Part shown: piece after piece, positions 40,599 through 56,775 of the stretch
Position numbering within the stretch: the stretch's first letter is position 1
Layout of the letters: each line of letters begins with the position of its first letter
Assembly: GCA_905221605.1 (NCBI GenBank)
Contig: CAJNDS010002537.1
Coordinates: 186,001 to 250,000, forward strand
Reading direction: 5' to 3'
Length of the DNA stretch: 64,000 bases
Origin: Symbiodinium natans
Taxonomy: Eukaryota; Sar; Dinophyceae; Suessiales; Symbiodiniaceae
Program-made: the position numbers and the translations under genes
The notes under the pieces: generated by a model
Seen by the model: only the letters and a program-made list of their open reading frames with translations
What the model was told of the DNA's origin: nothing
Database searches by the model: none

Positions 40599-42180
40599 TC
40601 AATTCGCACGAGGAACACAGAAACTCACCGCGCAGCTGCTTGCCCGGAGGTAGTCTCGCGTGTCCTCCCAGCTCTGGTGCTTCAGCCACTGTCCAGGAAG
40701 GAAGTCGGTCTGCACCCACTGCAGGTTACGAGGCGAAGGCACAGAGAACAAGGGCTGTCGGACGGAGGTGTTGTCATTCACAGCCAAGAAGACCTGGTTT
40801 GGGTTCCCAAATGCTGCACTTGCACAAAAAGTCGACGGCGCGCAGAAGAGCAACGGCGCCGATGCCAGAAAGTGCCAGTCCTCCTCCTGAGTGCCATTGG
40901 AGCGCAGCTCCACCGAGACGTTCCTCTGCTCCATGTACTCCTGGAAATCCTTGATGCATTTGCCACAGATATTCTTCACATCAAAGGATATGGATTCGCC
41001 CACAACGACCAGATTTTGCACATTGGCCGGTAAGCGGTCTGCCACGAAGCGGTGCCTCAAGAGACCATAGTCAGCGTGTCTCTTCAGGATGTTCGGATCA
41101 CACCGAACATGTACCACAGCAAAGCTGTTCCGGCTGTTCCGCCCTGGATGTACTGTCTTGACGACTGCTTGCGTCTCCGAAGACATTGTTCTCATGATGA
41201 GCTGCCAGGGAGACCGGGGACTTTCTGCCGGAGCCCTGCAAGTGAGACAGGCCTCTGCATCTCTTTCAAGCTTCAAGAACAGCGATTGCATGTGTGAAGT
41301 CTCTGAAGGCGGAACTTGGGGAGCATGCTGTGGCAAACGCTTCAAGATCTCGGAGCCATGCAATGGAGAATTCACAGCTGCAAAGACCAGATGCTTGAAT
41401 GTTGCCACTGCTCGTGCATTCCAGTAGTAAAAATACGAGTTCCCCAAAGCCAGGTCTGGCCATTCGTATGCGGCCTCATTCTTCAAGAATGCTTCCAAGA
41501 CACGCGCGGTCAAGTCAGTACTCAAGTGGACCCTTTCGAGGTCCACGTTGAGACTTGAAAGATTCACCCACTTGCCCATGTCCACATCTTCAGAGGAACT
41601 TCCGTCTGCCTCGTAGGCCGCCCGGGAGAGATTCTGCAGATTCCCATCAACAATGTCGGATGCCAAGGCCTGCGAAAGGGCATAGCATCGGCCATCAAAA
41701 TATGGGCTTCTGAGGGTCCCGGTCTTTAAAGAAGCTCCATGCTTCAAAAGGCCAGAAAAACTGGTCATCATCAACCTTGACAATGAAGCTGTAGCCCCTC
41801 TTGACTCCTTGAGAGAAAAGAGCAAGGGCTTTGGACGGCCGCTCTGAGTAGACGTCTAGAGTTGGTACGCGCACAATGTCGCCATAGAGTTGTTCTTCAT
41901 CAGCCAGCTGGCCCTCCAGAAGAAGCTGATTCTGCCCAGCCCGACCCACAATGAAATCTGCATCAAACTGCAACTTTGCTTTCGCAAGCCAAGAATTGCG
42001 GACAGCCTGACGCCTCGCTTTGTTCTCAGCAGCCGAGAAAATGCCAATGTAAACACTGATCCTCTCCGTGGATAACTCGGGGACGGCCACTGGCCGTACA
42101 GCGGCAGTCGGCAACACACAGTGGCCACTCAGCGCAACAAGTACAAGCACAAGGTTCTCGAAAACAACAAAGGTCACCAT
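40599..42180 (-). pseudogene. GT31 galactosyltransferase-like plus second glycosyltransferase domain, frameshifted
   Basis: Start Met at 42180 (MVTFVVFENLVLVLVALSGH, signal anchor). The first frame holds a beta-1,3-galactosyltransferase-type N-half: RRQAVRNSWLAK, YGDIVRVPTLDVYSERPSKAL and the metal-binding VKVDDDQFF. It stops at 41695. In an adjacent frame the fold continues (SPYFDGRCYALSQALASDIV, then EDVDMGKWV, as GT31 ends), so a single-base shift lies near 41720. A second lumenal domain follows in that frame: FAVVHVRCDPNILKRHADYG, NLVVVGESI and FLASAPLLFCAPSTFCASAAF, a GT-B/fucosyltransferase-like pattern, ending at 40599. The locus is either a pseudogene or carries one sequencing error; the rest is well kept. 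It is a Golgi-type two-domain glycosyltransferase. Confidence 0.65.
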
Positions 42181-42469
42181 CGTCGCGAAGTCTTGAGCAA
42201 GAAAAGAAGTTGTGGCACGGTACAAGAACTGCATGCACAACTCCTGAACGGCGTAAACCGAGGCAAGAGACGCAGCGAGAGCCGGAGAATGTTTGAAGCA
42301 AAGAGCCAAGAAGAACAACAAGAATGGACTGCCGAAACCTAAGCGGAAAGTGCCTAACTTTCTCCTTTCGGGTTTTGGAGTGGAGCTTAGGGTTTTGGAG
42401 TGTCCCCATCCGGCCGCGTTGGAGCATCATCGTCCCTGAGCGTTCTACATGAAACCCGTGTTCAAGAAC

Positions 42470-42610
42470 AGACGGTACATTCAAAAAGACCATATAGTCA
42501 GAGTGTCTCTGCATGATGTTCGGATCACACCGAACATGTACTACAGCGAAGCTGTTCCGCCCTGGATGTACTGTATTGATCGAGAGAATATGAGGAAGGC
42601 GTGAACCACG
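42470..42610 (-). pseudogene. Fragment of a second GT gene copy
   Basis: Reads VHPGRNSFAVVHVRCDPNI and lies upstream of the gene whose own copy is at about 41065-41165. The DNA is about 85-90% alike by eye over about 100 bp, lacking a 9-bp CCGGCTGTT duplication. It is probably the remains of a former tandem neighbour. Confidence 0.6.
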
Positions 42611-43656
42611 TGATCTCCCGCGTGAAAGAGATGCCATTGTTATTCACCCAAAGCTCGGAAAAAAACGATTCCCGAAGAAAGGAAGGTCGATCAGGAGAGC
42701 TACCGTCGTCCATCCGCGCCATGCGTACATCGCCTGTTTCCGTTCCGTAAGGCAACAAATCTATGCCGCTTGCAGCGATGGCAATCGAAGATGTCAGCAG
42801 CCACATCCAGGCAAGCATCACACAGTTGGTCCGAGACACTCCGCTTGCATCCGCTTGCATCCGCTTGCAACATGTGTGAGCAGCAGCTGCGGCGACAGCG
42901 CAAGACACAAGATGAGCAAATCGAGGTCCTCGGGACCGGGCCTGCCCAGCTGTGAGTCATTAGTGGCAAGCCTGAGGCATCCTGACCAAACTTGAGGTAT
43001 CCATAGGCCGGGTTTGTGGGGTATCCGGGTTCTTGCCTTGGTGTCATCAAACTTGAGACCCCAAGCTTGGATAGATAATCAACAAGACTGAAACGCTGCA
43101 ACCATGTCCACAAGGTCAACAGCCTCGCAACCCAACAGATGGAGCAAGCAAGATCTTAACGTGTTGACAGTGTCGAGTGAATAAACGCTGGACGCAAATG
43201 GTCTCACATGTGACCACTCCAAGCGAATGCCAATCACATTGCCATTCTTCCATGCTTCTGTTGGTCCGAAAGTCCTCCTAAGCTCTCTCTAGCGATCAAT
43301 GTACACATGTGACCAGAAGGAAACGCTTCCATTCCCAGAGGTCGGGTGACCAGCACCTGGCTCAACTTGCAAAGCTGCACCCCCGGTGAAGATATCCGAG
43401 GCTCCACCAGCATGCCTCGTAGAACATGCTTCGCTCGCAGGGGCTGGTCAGCAAAGCAGGTGCAAAAGCGACATCCCAATGTCACTTTCCAGCTTCATGC
43501 AATGCGCCCGGCGTAGCAACCAAACTAATCCCCTCCCCCTACTACTAACCCCCCCTACCCCCTAATATTGAACACCCCCCCCCCCCCATTATATTCCATA
43601 ATAGAGCAATCATGGGAAGCTTTTCGAGTGGTCCCGCCTTGCCAAAGCCCTATAAC

Positions 43657-43765
43657 TACAAATTGCTTAAGAACCCCCCAAAATCAAAAACACTAATCCT
43701 TAGATTCCGTTTTTTAGGTAGTATATGTTTTTCATATTTTTGGGGGGTTCTTCAGCAATTGGTAG
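43657..43765. repeat. Short inverted repeat (MITE-like stem)
   Basis: Arms AATTGCTTAAGAACCCCCC and GGGGGGTTCTTCAGCAATT pair with one mismatch around a loop of about 55 nt. Confidence 0.7.
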
Positions 43766-44234
43766 ATAACTTCCTTTCATAGACACGCACTTCCCTTTCA
43801 CGGACACACAGAGCTTGCCCCGATTCCGAAATTGGCTCATCTCGGATATTTGAAAGACATCGACTCGTGACTCATATGACAACAGATTCATGGAATGTAT
43901 GACAATACTTCACCAAGCATCTCGCGTCTACGAACATGATCAAGAAAATCGGACGACAAGTTGTGTTCTCGTGAAACTCACCACGGAAGTTCGTATGCGA
44001 TGATCTAGATATGAATGGTTTTGAGACGTGAGGGCCGTGCTGGCAAGCCACTCCATGCAGAGCTTGTCTACCTCCCAAAGATCCAGCAGGTTACCCTAAA
44101 ACCTAGATTTGACGGCTCAGCCAAAATCAGTTTTGAGGCTCGCGATCGTCCAGTCTCCGGCTACTGTGCTTGGGGCCGACTGCAACACAGCAAGCAACCC
44201 TGTTGATGTCATCTATCTATCCATCCATCTATCT

Positions 44235-44322
44235 AGTGTCTATACATACATACATACATACATACATACATACATACATACATACATACATACATACATA
44301 CATACATACATACATACATACA
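44235..44322. repeat. (CATA)n microsatellite
   Basis: About 21 CATA units, just beyond the last exon of the transporter gene. Confidence 0.95.
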
Positions 44323-44359
44323 CACATTAGAATCAAGGCTGCGTCCCCCTTCGTGTCCC

Positions 44360-49462
<5,103 letters not shown>

Positions 49463-49486
49463 CTGGGTTGCTGCTGGGGTTTGTGG

Positions 49487-49690
49487 GGGTTTAGGGTTTA
49501 GGGCTTAGGGCTTAGGGCTTAGGGTTTAGGGTTTAGGGTTTAGGGTTTAGGGTTTAGGGTTTAGGGTTTAGGGTTTAGGGTTTAGGGTTTAGGGTTTAGG
49601 GTTTAGGGTTTAGGGTTTAGGGTTTAGGGTTTAGGGTTTAGGGGTTACGGTTTAGGGTTTGTAGTGTTTAGGCTTTGGGGTTTAGGGTGT
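49487..49690. repeat. Telomere-type array (TTTAGGG)n upstream of exon 1
   Basis: About 28 units, opposite in orientation to the array on the other side of the same exon. Confidence 0.95.
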
Positions 49691-50371
49691 AGGTTTAAGG
49701 GAAACTCAAACTTAGCTACCATTCATCATAAGGATCTATCGTACATGATGGGGTTTCCTTGTTGTGGTAACTGAAACTAAGCTCCTTAACGGCAACCTAG
49801 ATTCGGACCCTGTGGTCTTTCCTAGGGCGAGACCAAAGATGTAGAAGCAAATGCCACCGGCAAGGAAGACCTGTCGTAGGGTTTCAGGGTTTAGGGGTTT
49901 TCCAAGGTTGTTGCAGGGATCCTTTTGAGCGGCTTTAACAGCTAAGGGTACAAGTACAGACTATGGCCCAGGTCTCGGTTGAGGCTTTAAGGGGTCCCAC
50001 CAAGCATTTGTGAACAGGTACTACAAGACCAGCATAGTCAAAGTTATCCCAAATGGCCACTTAGACACTGGCCAAAATGGCTCCACGGTGTTCCAAACAT
50101 TCTGAGACGGCCAGAAGGCTCCCAAGCCGGTCCTGACTGTATCTTCAAGCAACCATGAACGCACCATCTGATTCGCGAACTACGACACCTGGAAAAACCG
50201 CAGCAGAAGCTGCGGAACATCGTGGCTTGAGCCTAGCCACTGGCGGGATCAAGCTCTGCTTTGAAGAAGATCAGAGCGTTTAGGCTTATCATGTACCCGG
50301 CTTCCGAAGCCACTCCTAAAGACACCCTAAGACCCGAAGCTCCTGGAGAAAATCTTCAGGTCTCTTTTCAG
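49691..50371. other. Intron-like DNA with one candidate membrane exon
   Basis: On the minus strand at about 49818-49867, AG is followed by VFLAGGICFYIFGLAL, a good membrane helix, then a possible GA donor. It may be the end of the candidate gene upstream (50372-54880) or a 5' exon of the transporter. Confidence 0.3.
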
Positions 50372-50908
50372 CTAGGCCAACGGTAGATCCAGGGGTGAGA
50401 ATGGCGAAGCCTCGGCGAAATCTGCCAGCAAGACCGGGATTCCCTTGCCGAACTTGGCCTCGTAGAGGTGGCGTAGCTTGAGAGCTGCTTCAAGGCTCTG
50501 ACGGTATTGTGCAGTTTCGACGGATACCGAGCGACAGAAGACTGCAGACACCTGATGAGAGTTATTCGGATCGTAGGGCAGGACGACCTCGTTGTAGGTG
50601 AGTCCGTGATAATGGTCAGCGACACTGAAGCTGCCACATTTCCTCACTGTGTCCTTCCAGGCTCTCTGCATCTTCAACCCTCCAGCCAAGCCTCCAGATT
50701 TCTGCCCGTCCCCAGCAGGATTGTAGGGACAGCCGCTGCATTTCCAATTTGAGAAAGCTGACCACTCAGTCAAGGAGCAGCCTGGCGTGGAATACGCGCG
50801 GCACTTGCACTGATGTTCGTCAGTCTTCCTCTGGGATTTGAAGTAGCTAGGGAGAAGAAAAAGCATAAACTTGCATTGCATATAGAGGAAAGGAAACAGA
50901 CCTTCCAA
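50372..50908 (-). CDS. Hypothetical protein exon, Cys-rich then globular
   Basis: 178-codon frame. From about residue 27, after a possible acceptor (AAATCCCAG), it reads like real protein: a Cys-rich part (HQCKCRAYSTPGCSL, KCSGCPYNP), then HGLTYNEVVLPYDP, VSAVFCRSVSVETAQYR and a helix ALKLRHLYEAKFGKGIPVL. I do not recognise the family. Candidate companion exons on the same strand lie at about 51245-51312 (DASIQWMAALEGEMALAVGI), about 53345-53452 (DYGLDLWPHGVCGLLLNATH), about 53703-53782 (SAHKKIMSASLLNAGMMED) and 54720-54876. Together they suggest a secreted or membrane protein of several exons, but splice phases were not resolved. Confidence 0.4.
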   Translation of the reverse strand: MEGLFPFLYMQCKFMLFLLPSYFKSQRKTDEHQCKCRAYSTPGCSLTEWSAFSNWKCSGCPYNPAGDGQKSGGLAGGLKMQRAWKDTVRKCGSFSVADHYHGLTYNEVVLPYDPNNSHQVSAVFCRSVSVETAQYRQSLEAALKLRHLYEAKFGKGIPVLLADFAEASPFSPLDLPLA

Positions 50909-51589
50909 AAAGCAGAATAGTAGTTCTAACCTTCCAAAAAAAGCATCATCCGAGAACTAAACATCACAGCAGAAAGGTATAGTACTCCAGAACCCAGTCC
51001 TATCACAGTTCCCACCAGAAGTTGACTTCACCAGACCTTGGGTGTTGAGCACGCTGGCCCAAAAAAGGTTAACCAATACCATGTTGGTAGGATCCTACGG
51101 GCCCCAAAAACCTTAAAGGTTACCTACCCAGCTACTAAGAAGCTCAACCCTATAAACCCTAGAGACCCCATATGGAGCCCTTAGAGGAACCTTAAGGGTT
51201 ACCTGCCCTAAAACCGAAACCCTAAAACCCTAAACCGCGAAACACCTACTCAGCTACTGAGAAACGATCCCCACAGCCAGAGCCATCTCGCCCTCCAGTG
51301 CAGCCATCCACTGGATAGAAGCATCGCCACCTTTGGGAGCTTTTAGGTTTCAGGATTTGGGGTTTAGGGTTTAGGAGGGCTTAGGGCTCCGGAAGATCAG
51401 GGCACCAAAACACCGAACCACAAATGATAGTATCCTTGGTGTGATGGTAGAAGTGTGTGATTATGTGTATATATATATATATATGTATATATGGTACCCC
51501 CCCCCCCCCTCATATGCCCACACTTTTTCCTCTCAGATGCCATGGTAGGGTTTAGAGGTTTAGGATTTCGAAGCCTCCTAAATCAGCGA

Positions 51590-52365
51590 GCACGAAAGCG
51601 CTCTACTGTACCAATGTTTTCGGCCCAAAAGAGCAAAAACGCTGTACTGTCCCAAAAAAACCAATCTTTTTAGGCCAAACACAAGCAAAACTGCTGTACT
51701 GTCCCAAAAAAACCGAAAAAAATTAGAGACCTTGGACGCCAAGTGGCCTGGAGGTCTACATTTGGTTTTTTGGGGACAGTACAGCATTTTTGCACTTTTT
51801 GCCTTAAAAAGATTGGTTTTTTTGTGACAGTACAACACTTTCGAGGCATGGGAGTGCAAAAACGCTGTACTGTCCAGAAAAAACCAATGTTTTTAGGCGA
51901 AAAACTGCAAAAATGCTGTACTGTCCCACAAAAACCAAAGTTTGGAGACCTCCAGGCCCTGGAGGAGCCCAAGGTCTCCAAACTTTGGTTTTTTTGGTTT
52001 TTTTGGGACAGTACAGCATTTTTGCACTTTTTGCCTTAAAAAGATTGGTTTTTTTGGGACAGTACAGCACTTTCGGGGCCTGGGAGTGCAAAAACGCTGT
52101 ACTGTCCCAAAAAAAACAATGTTTATTGGGCCAAAACCTGCAAAAATGCTGTACTGTCCAAAAAAAACCAAAAAAAACAAATTTGGAGACCTCCAGGCCC
52201 TGGAGGAGCCCAAGGTCTCCAAACTTTGGTTTTATTGGTTTTTTTTGGGACAGTACAGCATTTTTGCACTTTTTGCATTGAAAAGGTTGGTTTGGACAGT
52301 ACAGCACTTTCGAGGCCTGGGAGTGCAAAAACGCTATACTGTCCCACAAAAACAATCTTTTAAGC
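51590..52365. repeat. Palindromic repeat cluster around a GCTGTACTGTCC core
   Basis: GCTGTACTGTCCCAAAAAAACC and its reverse complement alternate many times, with GGAGACCTCCAGGCC / GGCCCTGGAGGAGCC near-palindromes at about 51950 and 52185. Units of about 240-255 bp are repeated. Single strands could fold into long hairpins. Confidence 0.85.
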
Positions 52366-52379
52366 CGATTCACATTCTT

Positions 52380-53060
52380 TTATACAGGAGTCCTATTGGC
52401 GCCTATTCATTTTAGTAAGATTCCTTCTCATTTTAACAGGATTCCTATTAATTATAACCGGGTCTTTTCAATTTGGTAAGGGTTCCTATTCATTTTAGTG
52501 GCTTCCTATTGGTTAAGGCTCATATTCATTTAGTAGGATTCCTATTAATACTTGTTGAAGGAATCGTATTTTTTCACAGGAGTCCTATTAGTTCCTGTCA
52601 TTGGTTCCTATTAATTTTAGTAGGGGCCCCTCTTCAGTTTATTAGGATTCCTGTCAAGTATAATTGTGTTCTCATTAACTTTAATCGGGTTCCTATTCAT
52701 GTTAATAGGCTTCCTATTAACTTTATATACAGGCCGATCAATTTTAATAGGGTTCCTATGGGTTTTAATGGAGGATTCCTATTTTCTGTTTATTAAATTC
52801 CAATAAATTTTCATAGTTGCCCTAAATATTTTAATAAGGCTCGTGCAAATGGAATATGTTTCCTATCAATTTTAAATAGGATTCTGTCATTTGAATAGCG
52901 TTCCCATAGAATTTAATAGAATTAAGCGTTCTCGGGTTCTCATTCATGTTAAAGGGTTTCCTTTTCACTTTAATAAGATTCCGATTAAAACAAAATGAAT
53001 CCTATGAACCCCATTAAATTTGATAGGAACGCTATTCACATGCATAGGATTTCTATTTAA
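52380..53060. repeat. AT-rich minisatellite, TTAATAGGATTCCTATT type
   Basis: Dozens of diverged copies of GGTTCCTATTAATTTTAATA-like words, themselves partly palindromic. No coding sequence. Confidence 0.75.
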
Positions 53061-53189
53061 ATCATAGCATGCAATGAGCAAATTGTTCAGGTGACTTCTG
53101 CTGGAGTGTTTATGGGAGTCCCTCCCCCCTTTAAAACCACCGCGCATGGCGGAATGTAGTATTTTTATCTGGAAACCATGCTGAAGCGT

Positions 53190-53300
53190 GGGCGCATGGG
53201 GGGGGGGGTAGCATATATGGTACTATATATATATATATACATATATACATATATACACACACACATTTGTGACATACATATATATATATATACATATACA
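53190..53300. repeat. G run and AT-rich microsatellite
   Basis: A run of nine or ten G at about 53199, then ATAT/ACATAT repeats similar to the array at 13340. Confidence 0.8.
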
Positions 53301-53882
53301 ACTTCTTTTAAAGAAATATGTGAGAAGATCCTCAACGTAAGGATCCTCCAAAGGCCCAAGAAGCCGCCCCGAGATTTGCCGAACCTCCCCGCCTCTTGCC
53401 GTAGTGCGTCGCGTTGAGAAGCAGACCGCACACGCCGTGCGGCCAGAGGTCCAGGCCATAGTCCTCTCTTTTTTTGAGACAGGGTTTAGGGTTGAGGGTT
53501 AAACCCTAAACCCTAAGGCTTAAGGATAACCAGGCCCAAGGAAGCTCCAGCTTCTTTTAGGATAGACTGAATAGATGAGCCCAAAAAGTTCTAACAACGA
53601 TTATTAAACTCTTCAGATAGATTGAACGTATAAGCCACAAAAACTAAAGTTCAGATAAACTGAATGCATGATCCCCAAACAATGAAAGCTAAACGTTGGC
53701 CAAAGTAGGAGTCTTCCATCATGCCCGCATTGAGGAGGCTGGCGGACATGATCTTCTTGTGCGCAGAAACCTCGGCTTCTCTTGGAGGGGTTCGGGTTCA
53801 GGGTTCAGGGGGCTTTAGGGGCTTTAAAATTCAAGGTTTTAGGGCTTTAGGGTCCAGGATTTAGGGGCTTTAGGGTGTAGGG

Positions 53883-54052
53883 TTTCTTGGGGGGGGAGGG
53901 GGTAGGGTTTAGGGTTTGGGGTTTGGAGTTTGGGGTTTGGGGTTTGGGGTTTGGGGTTTGGGGTTTGGGGTCTGGGGTCTGGGGTCTGGGGTCTGGGGTC
54001 TGGGGTTTGGGGTTTGGGGTTTGGGGTTTGGGGTTTGGGGTGGGGGGTGTCA
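53883..54052. repeat. (GGGGTTT)n/(GGGGTCT)n array
   Basis: About 20 units of a G-richer 7-bp variant of the telomere-type repeat. G-quadruplex formation is likely. Confidence 0.93.
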
Positions 54053-54254
54053 GGTTTGAGGCAATATCATACATGTCGAAGCTTCATGTTGCACCTGCCC
54101 CACGTATCCTCTAAAGCAACAACTACTACACACCGCCCAGAAGCGACGTCATCCCAGGACCCTGCTTTCTGGACCATCTTGGTGAAGCCATCTTCTGCAA
54201 GGGTCTGAAGCTGACTCCGGCCATGTACATAAGTCCAGCTTTCGAAGAGGACCT

Positions 54255-54408
54255 TACTTGGAGTTCACGGTACTTAGTAGCCAATTATAACTGTACTAAT
54301 AACCCACTTATAAGCCCCTTAAGTGCCCTAATATGGTTCTAAGTACAGTTATAAGTACAGTTATAAGTTATAATTGGTTAACAAGTACCGTCAACCTCCA
54401 AGTACTTC
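54255..54408. repeat. Inverted repeat, MITE-like
   Basis: Arms TACTTGGAGTTCACGGTACT and its diverged complement (AGTACCGTCAACCTCCAAGTA), plus internal CCAATTATAACTGTACT pairing, form one hairpin of about 150 nt. Confidence 0.7.
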
Positions 54409-54489
54409 TCCAATAACGAAGGGGGGAGAAAAAAAATAAACTTGAGGATTCCTACTCAAGTAAGGAAGCCCAAAGAGTTTATAAAGGGT

Positions 54490-54745
54490 GAAGCTTTATT
54501 ATTCCTACTAAAAAATAGGAAGAATAGGAAAAATAGGAAGCCCTTTAAAATGTTTAAAGTTCAGCTGTTGGAGAAGTAAGGCACTCTCACGAGCACACCG
54601 ACCTCGGCCAGATTCTCGGAGTCGGTTCCTTACTTTTCCCGTAACCTTAAAGGAAAAAAAAGTCACACTTCATTATTCCTCCTACATAAAGAAACCCAGA
54701 AAGTTTGCAAAAGTTCCGCGGTTGGAGGAGTAAGGTTCCGTTCTG
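54490..54745. repeat. Pair of diverged direct repeats
   Basis: TTATTCCT-CTA, AGTTTRYAAA, AAAGTTC and GTTGGAGRAGTAAGG occur at 54497-54583 and again at 54670-54736. Confidence 0.6.
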
Positions 54746-54876
54746 GAAACTTTCGCTGAGGAAGGCAGCTTCCGCGTCCAGCTCACTCTGCTCCCCGGCG
54801 GTGCGGATCGCGGTAACTGCGCTCTTCCATAGGGCCATGGCGGCCCATAGGGCTATGAGTATGCGGAGGGAGCTCA
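54720..54876 (-). CDS. Candidate first exon with signal peptide
   Basis: MSSLRILIALWAAMALWKSA is a textbook signal peptide, followed by a short mature N-terminus (GEQSELDAEAAFLSES). CCCAAG directly before the ATG could be a trans- or cis-splice acceptor. It would head the gene whose other candidate exons lie between 49.8 and 53.8 kb. The donor is not fixed. Confidence 0.4.
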
Positions 54877-55031
54877 TCACCTTGGGCGACGAGTTTGCCG
54901 CATTTAGGCATAGGAATTAAACAAACTTCATGGCACTTCGAGCCGTGTGGGTCCAACGCAAGTAACGTCGCTGCAGGCGGATCAATTTCGCAGTGCAGCA
55001 CTGATCTTCAAGTCCCATAACCCCAATGCAT

Positions 55032-55140
55032 GATTTAGGGTTTAGGGTTTACGGTTCATGGTTTTGGGTTTAGGGTTTAGGGTTTAGGGTTTAGAGCTTA
55101 GGGTTTACGGTTTAGGGTTTAGGGTTTAGGGTTTACGGGA
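55032..55140. repeat. Telomere-type array (TTTAGGG)n
   Basis: About 14 units with TTTACGG and other variants. Confidence 0.9.
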
Positions 55141-56585
55141 TGAGGGCTTCGTAAACGACATTCCCCGTGCAGTCTGCAAGGACTCATTTAACAGACTTTC
55201 TCTTGTGTTCACAGCCTCGCGCGTTGGCTCCCCAAAAACTTTTTGGGCCCGAATCTCATGACCCGCCCCCAAAAGAGGATGTCTTAGCTGCAGGCCCTCA
55301 GACCCGAGGTCTGAAGCCCCACGCCAAACCGCCAAACCGAGGGTGTGGAACATGGAAACCCCCACCATGGCCAGGGCTCGCCCTTACGACGACGTTTGGG
55401 GTTTTGGGGCTTTGTCGGGGGACGAAGAGACCCCCAGCTCCCCCGGGACACCTCCCGTCTCAGCCCACAAAATGGCTAGGGTTTGGGGCTTGGGGCTTCT
55501 AGCGATATTCTAGCGGTTTCGGATTCGGCGGGCCTGGACCAAGTTTGACAGGCGATTCCTTCGACACCTGGTGGGCGCAGCGACCCTTTATCCAACCCTA
55601 CCCCCCACTTTCCGACAACGGGGGAAAACGAGAGCTTCTCGACATCCCAAATGACCCCCTGCTGCTCAAAGGTGACCCTCTCTTTTTCCGGCAGGCAGAT
55701 GGGAGCTGGAGAGCTTCACCTGAACAGGTCCGCCTACTTGAAGGCACAGCGGAGGCCCTTAAGAGGGCACTTTACAGCCCCTGTGCTTCGTTTCCTCCCG
55801 GGCGCCCGGGAGGCCAAAGAGTTGGTTTTCGAGAGGCGGGGCCTTCTTAGACTTCTGAGAGTGCTATACCCTCCTTGCGCACCTTCCCTCATGTGATGAG
55901 GGGGCCCAAAGGGGATATAAAGAGAGGTGGAGAGGCCTTGTGCTGTCTGTCGGATCTGTGCAAGGAGCTTCAGAAGAAATGGTCCAGGCCCAGTCTCTCC
56001 ACTGCTTGCATCGTATCTGAGCCCGCCAACGCCTAGGGCCATCGGGACTTTTGGGACTTCCACACAGACTGCGACCTTGGATGTCTTGAAAGGTGCACTG
56101 CAAGGAACAGCGCGGAGCCATGAGACCAGAATGCCCGCCTCGATGGCCGCACGCTGAGGCTACGGAAGGGCCTTGCTCAGAGTCTCAAAAGATGCTTGGG
56201 CTTAGGGAGTCTTAAGGGGCTGTGGCAAGGCCCCTTGCTTGGAATGCATCATGGGCGTGGCCTCCACTACGCAAAGCAAGTGCAAAGGAAACTGTTGCAG
56301 CCCGACACCGCTCCGCTGCTTCTCAAAGTCTGCCACTTGCCCAGCCATTACGAGATCCCCAGCGTGTTAGGAGGGGGGATGGAAAATGGAGCTGCCAATA
56401 ATGCCTGACGTATTTGGGAGCTGTCCTGGCTACGAGGCTCCGCAACTCCGGCCTCTCACGTGGTTGCCCAACGCCAGGATACACAGGCGAGAAAGGACAA
56501 TGGTAATTTCATGCGCCGAGGGTCCTGCCATCTTGCATGAGCCTGCCAGCCAAACAAGCCCAAAAATGGAGACGGACACTGGCAC
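55141..56585. other. No gene recognised
   Basis: Plus-strand frames at 55545-55850 and 56386-56814 have mixed composition but no motif; either could hold an unrecognised exon. Confidence 0.3.
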
Positions 56586-56775
56586 GTCACCCGAGACCCT
56601 GCCTCCCTCCATTTACAGTGGGGGTATTACGAGCAGAGCTTCAACGGAGACTCTCCGCCATGTGCAGCACTGCGCTGGTGCTGAAGAGGTGATACCTCTC
56701 TTGCACACGACATACCCTTCTCACAAGCCACGTCAGCAGTCACGGCGCCACACTCGGAGCCACAACTGTACAAGA
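56586..56775 (+). repeat. Dispersed ~200-bp repeat family, member 1
   Basis: Shares GAGCARAGCTTCARC, GCGCTGGTGCTGAAGAG, CCCTTCTCRCAAGCCRCG and CAGCAGTCACG with members at 59.2-61.0 kb. Confidence 0.6.

Larger units (their letters stand above)
42611..44359. other. Intergenic, 3' of the multi-exon transporter
   Basis: C-rich runs at 43520-43590, an inverted repeat at 43657-43765 and a (CATA)n array at 44235-44322. No gene recognised. Confidence 0.45.
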
